DNA from: JBBQZL01 sp038207745
GTDB taxonomy: Bacteria; Actinomycetota; Thermoleophilia; Solirubrobacterales; 70-9
Assembly: GCA_038207745.1 (NCBI GenBank)
Contig: JBBQZL010000057.1
Location: forward strand, 1 to 13,147
Reading direction: 5' to 3'
Length of the DNA: 13,147 bases
The notes beneath the pieces were generated by a model. The model had not been told where the DNA came from and did not search any database. It saw only the letters and a program-made list of their open reading frames with translations. Positions 12,197 to 13,147 of the stretch are shown one piece after another. Numbering within the stretch: position 1 is the stretch's first letter; every line of letters starts with the position of its first letter. Both the position numbers and the translations under genes were made by a program.

Positions 12197-13147
12197 CTAA
12201 TTTGTGGCCTCCTCGCTGATCAGTTCACTGAGATTGACCGGCTCGCCGTTCTCTGCCGAGCGGTATGCGGCCTCGATCACCGCGACTGTCTCCCGACCGG
12301 CATCCACACCGACGATCGGCTGGGCTCCAAGAGCCATCGAGGCAAGGATCTGATGCACCGAAGCCTCGACCGAGGCGTTCCACGAATCAGAAACTGGATC
12401 ATCCTGCCAGACGCCACCGAGCCGCACCCGGAGCTGCGGAGGGCCCGCCAGATCGCCTTCGAAGAAGGCCTCGCATCCACGGACCTCGGCCATTCCCTGG
12501 CTGGCCTGGATCTCGATCCGATCGTCGAAGACCCCCTCGGGGCCGTGATACGCGCCCTGGATCACCCCGGTCGCGCCGCTCTTGAAGCCGAGGGTGACGG
12601 CAAACGCATCCTCGGCCCGGGGGCTGGCGATCTGCGCAGAAACGGTCTCGACCGGGCCGCCAAGCTCTCGCATCATGTAGACCCGATGCACCCCGGCGTC
12701 CATCAGCAGCCCGCCGCCGGCCTGCTCCGGCTGCTCCCGCCAGCCCCCGTACCTGCCACCGATCCATAGTCGTGCGTAGAGCGACCTCAGCGTCCCCAGC
12801 GCCCCCTGCCCGATCAACTCGGCAAGGCGCCGGTGAGGGCCGAAAAAGACCTGATTGTGGGAGATCCCGACGAGAACGCCGCGCCCGCGGGCGGCGGCTG
12901 CGATCTCGTCGCAGCCCCTTACGTCAATCGCCATCGGCTTCTCGAGGATCACGTGGCAGCCCGCCTCGATCGCGGTCAGCGCAACCGGGAGGTGAAGCGA
13001 GTGCGGAAGGCAGATATCAACCACATCGATCTCCTCTTCGGCCAGCATCCGATCGATCTCCGTGTAGGCGGCGATGGATCCCTGTGCGCTGCGCCCGGCA
13101 AGGTCCCCGTCGAGGTCGCATACCGCAGCAAGAGTCGCGTCGGGGCT
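12197..13147 (-). CDS. Gfo/Idh/MocA-family oxidoreductase, N-terminus cut by the right window edge
   Basis: The frame is open to the window end; 316 codons are visible and perhaps 20-30 N-terminal residues are missing, including the Rossmann GxGxxG. Visible parts are the second half of the Rossmann domain (ATLAAVCDLDGDLAGR, then IDVVDICLPHSLHLPVAL) and the family signature HVILEKPMAID with its catalytic Lys. The substrate-domain motif GGGLLMDAGVHRVYMM has the conserved Asp and His. Members oxidise or epimerise sugars, inositols or sugar acids with NAD(P). Grouping with an FCD regulator and a ketoglutarate-semialdehyde-type dehydrogenase suggests sugar or sugar-acid oxidation; the exact substrate cannot be read. 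It is the first visible gene of the operon. Confidence 0.92.
   Translation of the reverse strand, partial: SPDATLAAVCDLDGDLAGRSAQGSIAAYTEIDRMLAEEEIDVVDICLPHSLHLPVALTAIEAGCHVILEKPMAIDVRGCDEIAAAARGRGVLVGISHNQVFFGPHRRLAELIGQGALGTLRSLYARLWIGGRYGGWREQPEQAGGGLLMDAGVHRVYMMRELGGPVETVSAQIASPRAEDAFAVTLGFKSGATGVIQGAYHGPEGVFDDRIEIQASQGMAEVRGCEAFFEGDLAGPPQLRVRLGGVWQDDPVSDSWNASVEASVHQILASMALGAQPIVGVDAGRETVAVIEAAYRSAENGEPVNLSELISEEATN

Noticed and set aside
1..13147. Search for tRNA, rRNA, CRISPR arrays, insertion sequences, phage genes or toxin-antitoxin/defence genes
   Set aside because: None was seen by reading both strands. The window is densely filled with ordinary metabolic, secreted and regulatory genes.

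Overview
The window looks like chromosomal DNA of a high-GC actinobacterium, most probably class Thermoleophilia (Solirubrobacterales). This is inferred from gene content, not from a marker gene. It holds a DUF4235 protein, a DELP-type sulfatase-like exported hydrolase, a PPA1498-type metallophosphoesterase with a degenerate RTX-like C-terminal cap, and several uncharacterised secreted proteins. There are no rRNA, tRNA, CRISPR, phage or transposon features, and base composition looks uniform.

Layout. (1) 1-1607 is a divergent pair: a hypothetical protein cut by the left edge (minus) and a secreted protein with a CARDB-like C-terminal domain (plus). About 100 bp carrying two palindromes separates them. 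(2) 1604-6864 is a block of co-directional minus-strand genes. In transcription order these are a DUF4235 membrane protein, a frameshifted alkaline-phosphatase-superfamily exported hydrolase, a secreted protein built of three copies of an approximately 80-residue repeat, a tiny lipoprotein, an SGNH/GDSL esterase, a small unrecognised protein and a class II HDAC-like deacetylase. Most of these are predicted membrane or exported proteins, so an envelope-related role is plausible but unproven. (3) 6863-9055 (plus) is the large secreted metallophosphoesterase. (4) 9052-13147 (minus) runs from a Gfo/Idh/MocA oxidoreductase (cut by the right edge) through a GntR/FCD regulator and an aldehyde dehydrogenase of the ketoglutarate-semialdehyde type to a YihY/BrkB membrane protein. 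The first three look like a small sugar-acid catabolic operon with its own regulator.

The most interesting points are the three-copy Cys-containing repeat protein, and a run of anomalies in the central block. The sulfatase-like gene is split by a single-base frameshift. The SGNH esterase has no ATG/GTG/TTG start before its catalytic serine. The DUF4235 gene has an ATC where family members have their initiator Met, preceded by a strong Shine-Dalgarno sequence. These could reflect real near-cognate starts and decay, or a locally poor consensus. Both convergent gene pairs end with stop codons overlapping by four bases. I found no recognisable new defence, mobile or RNA system.
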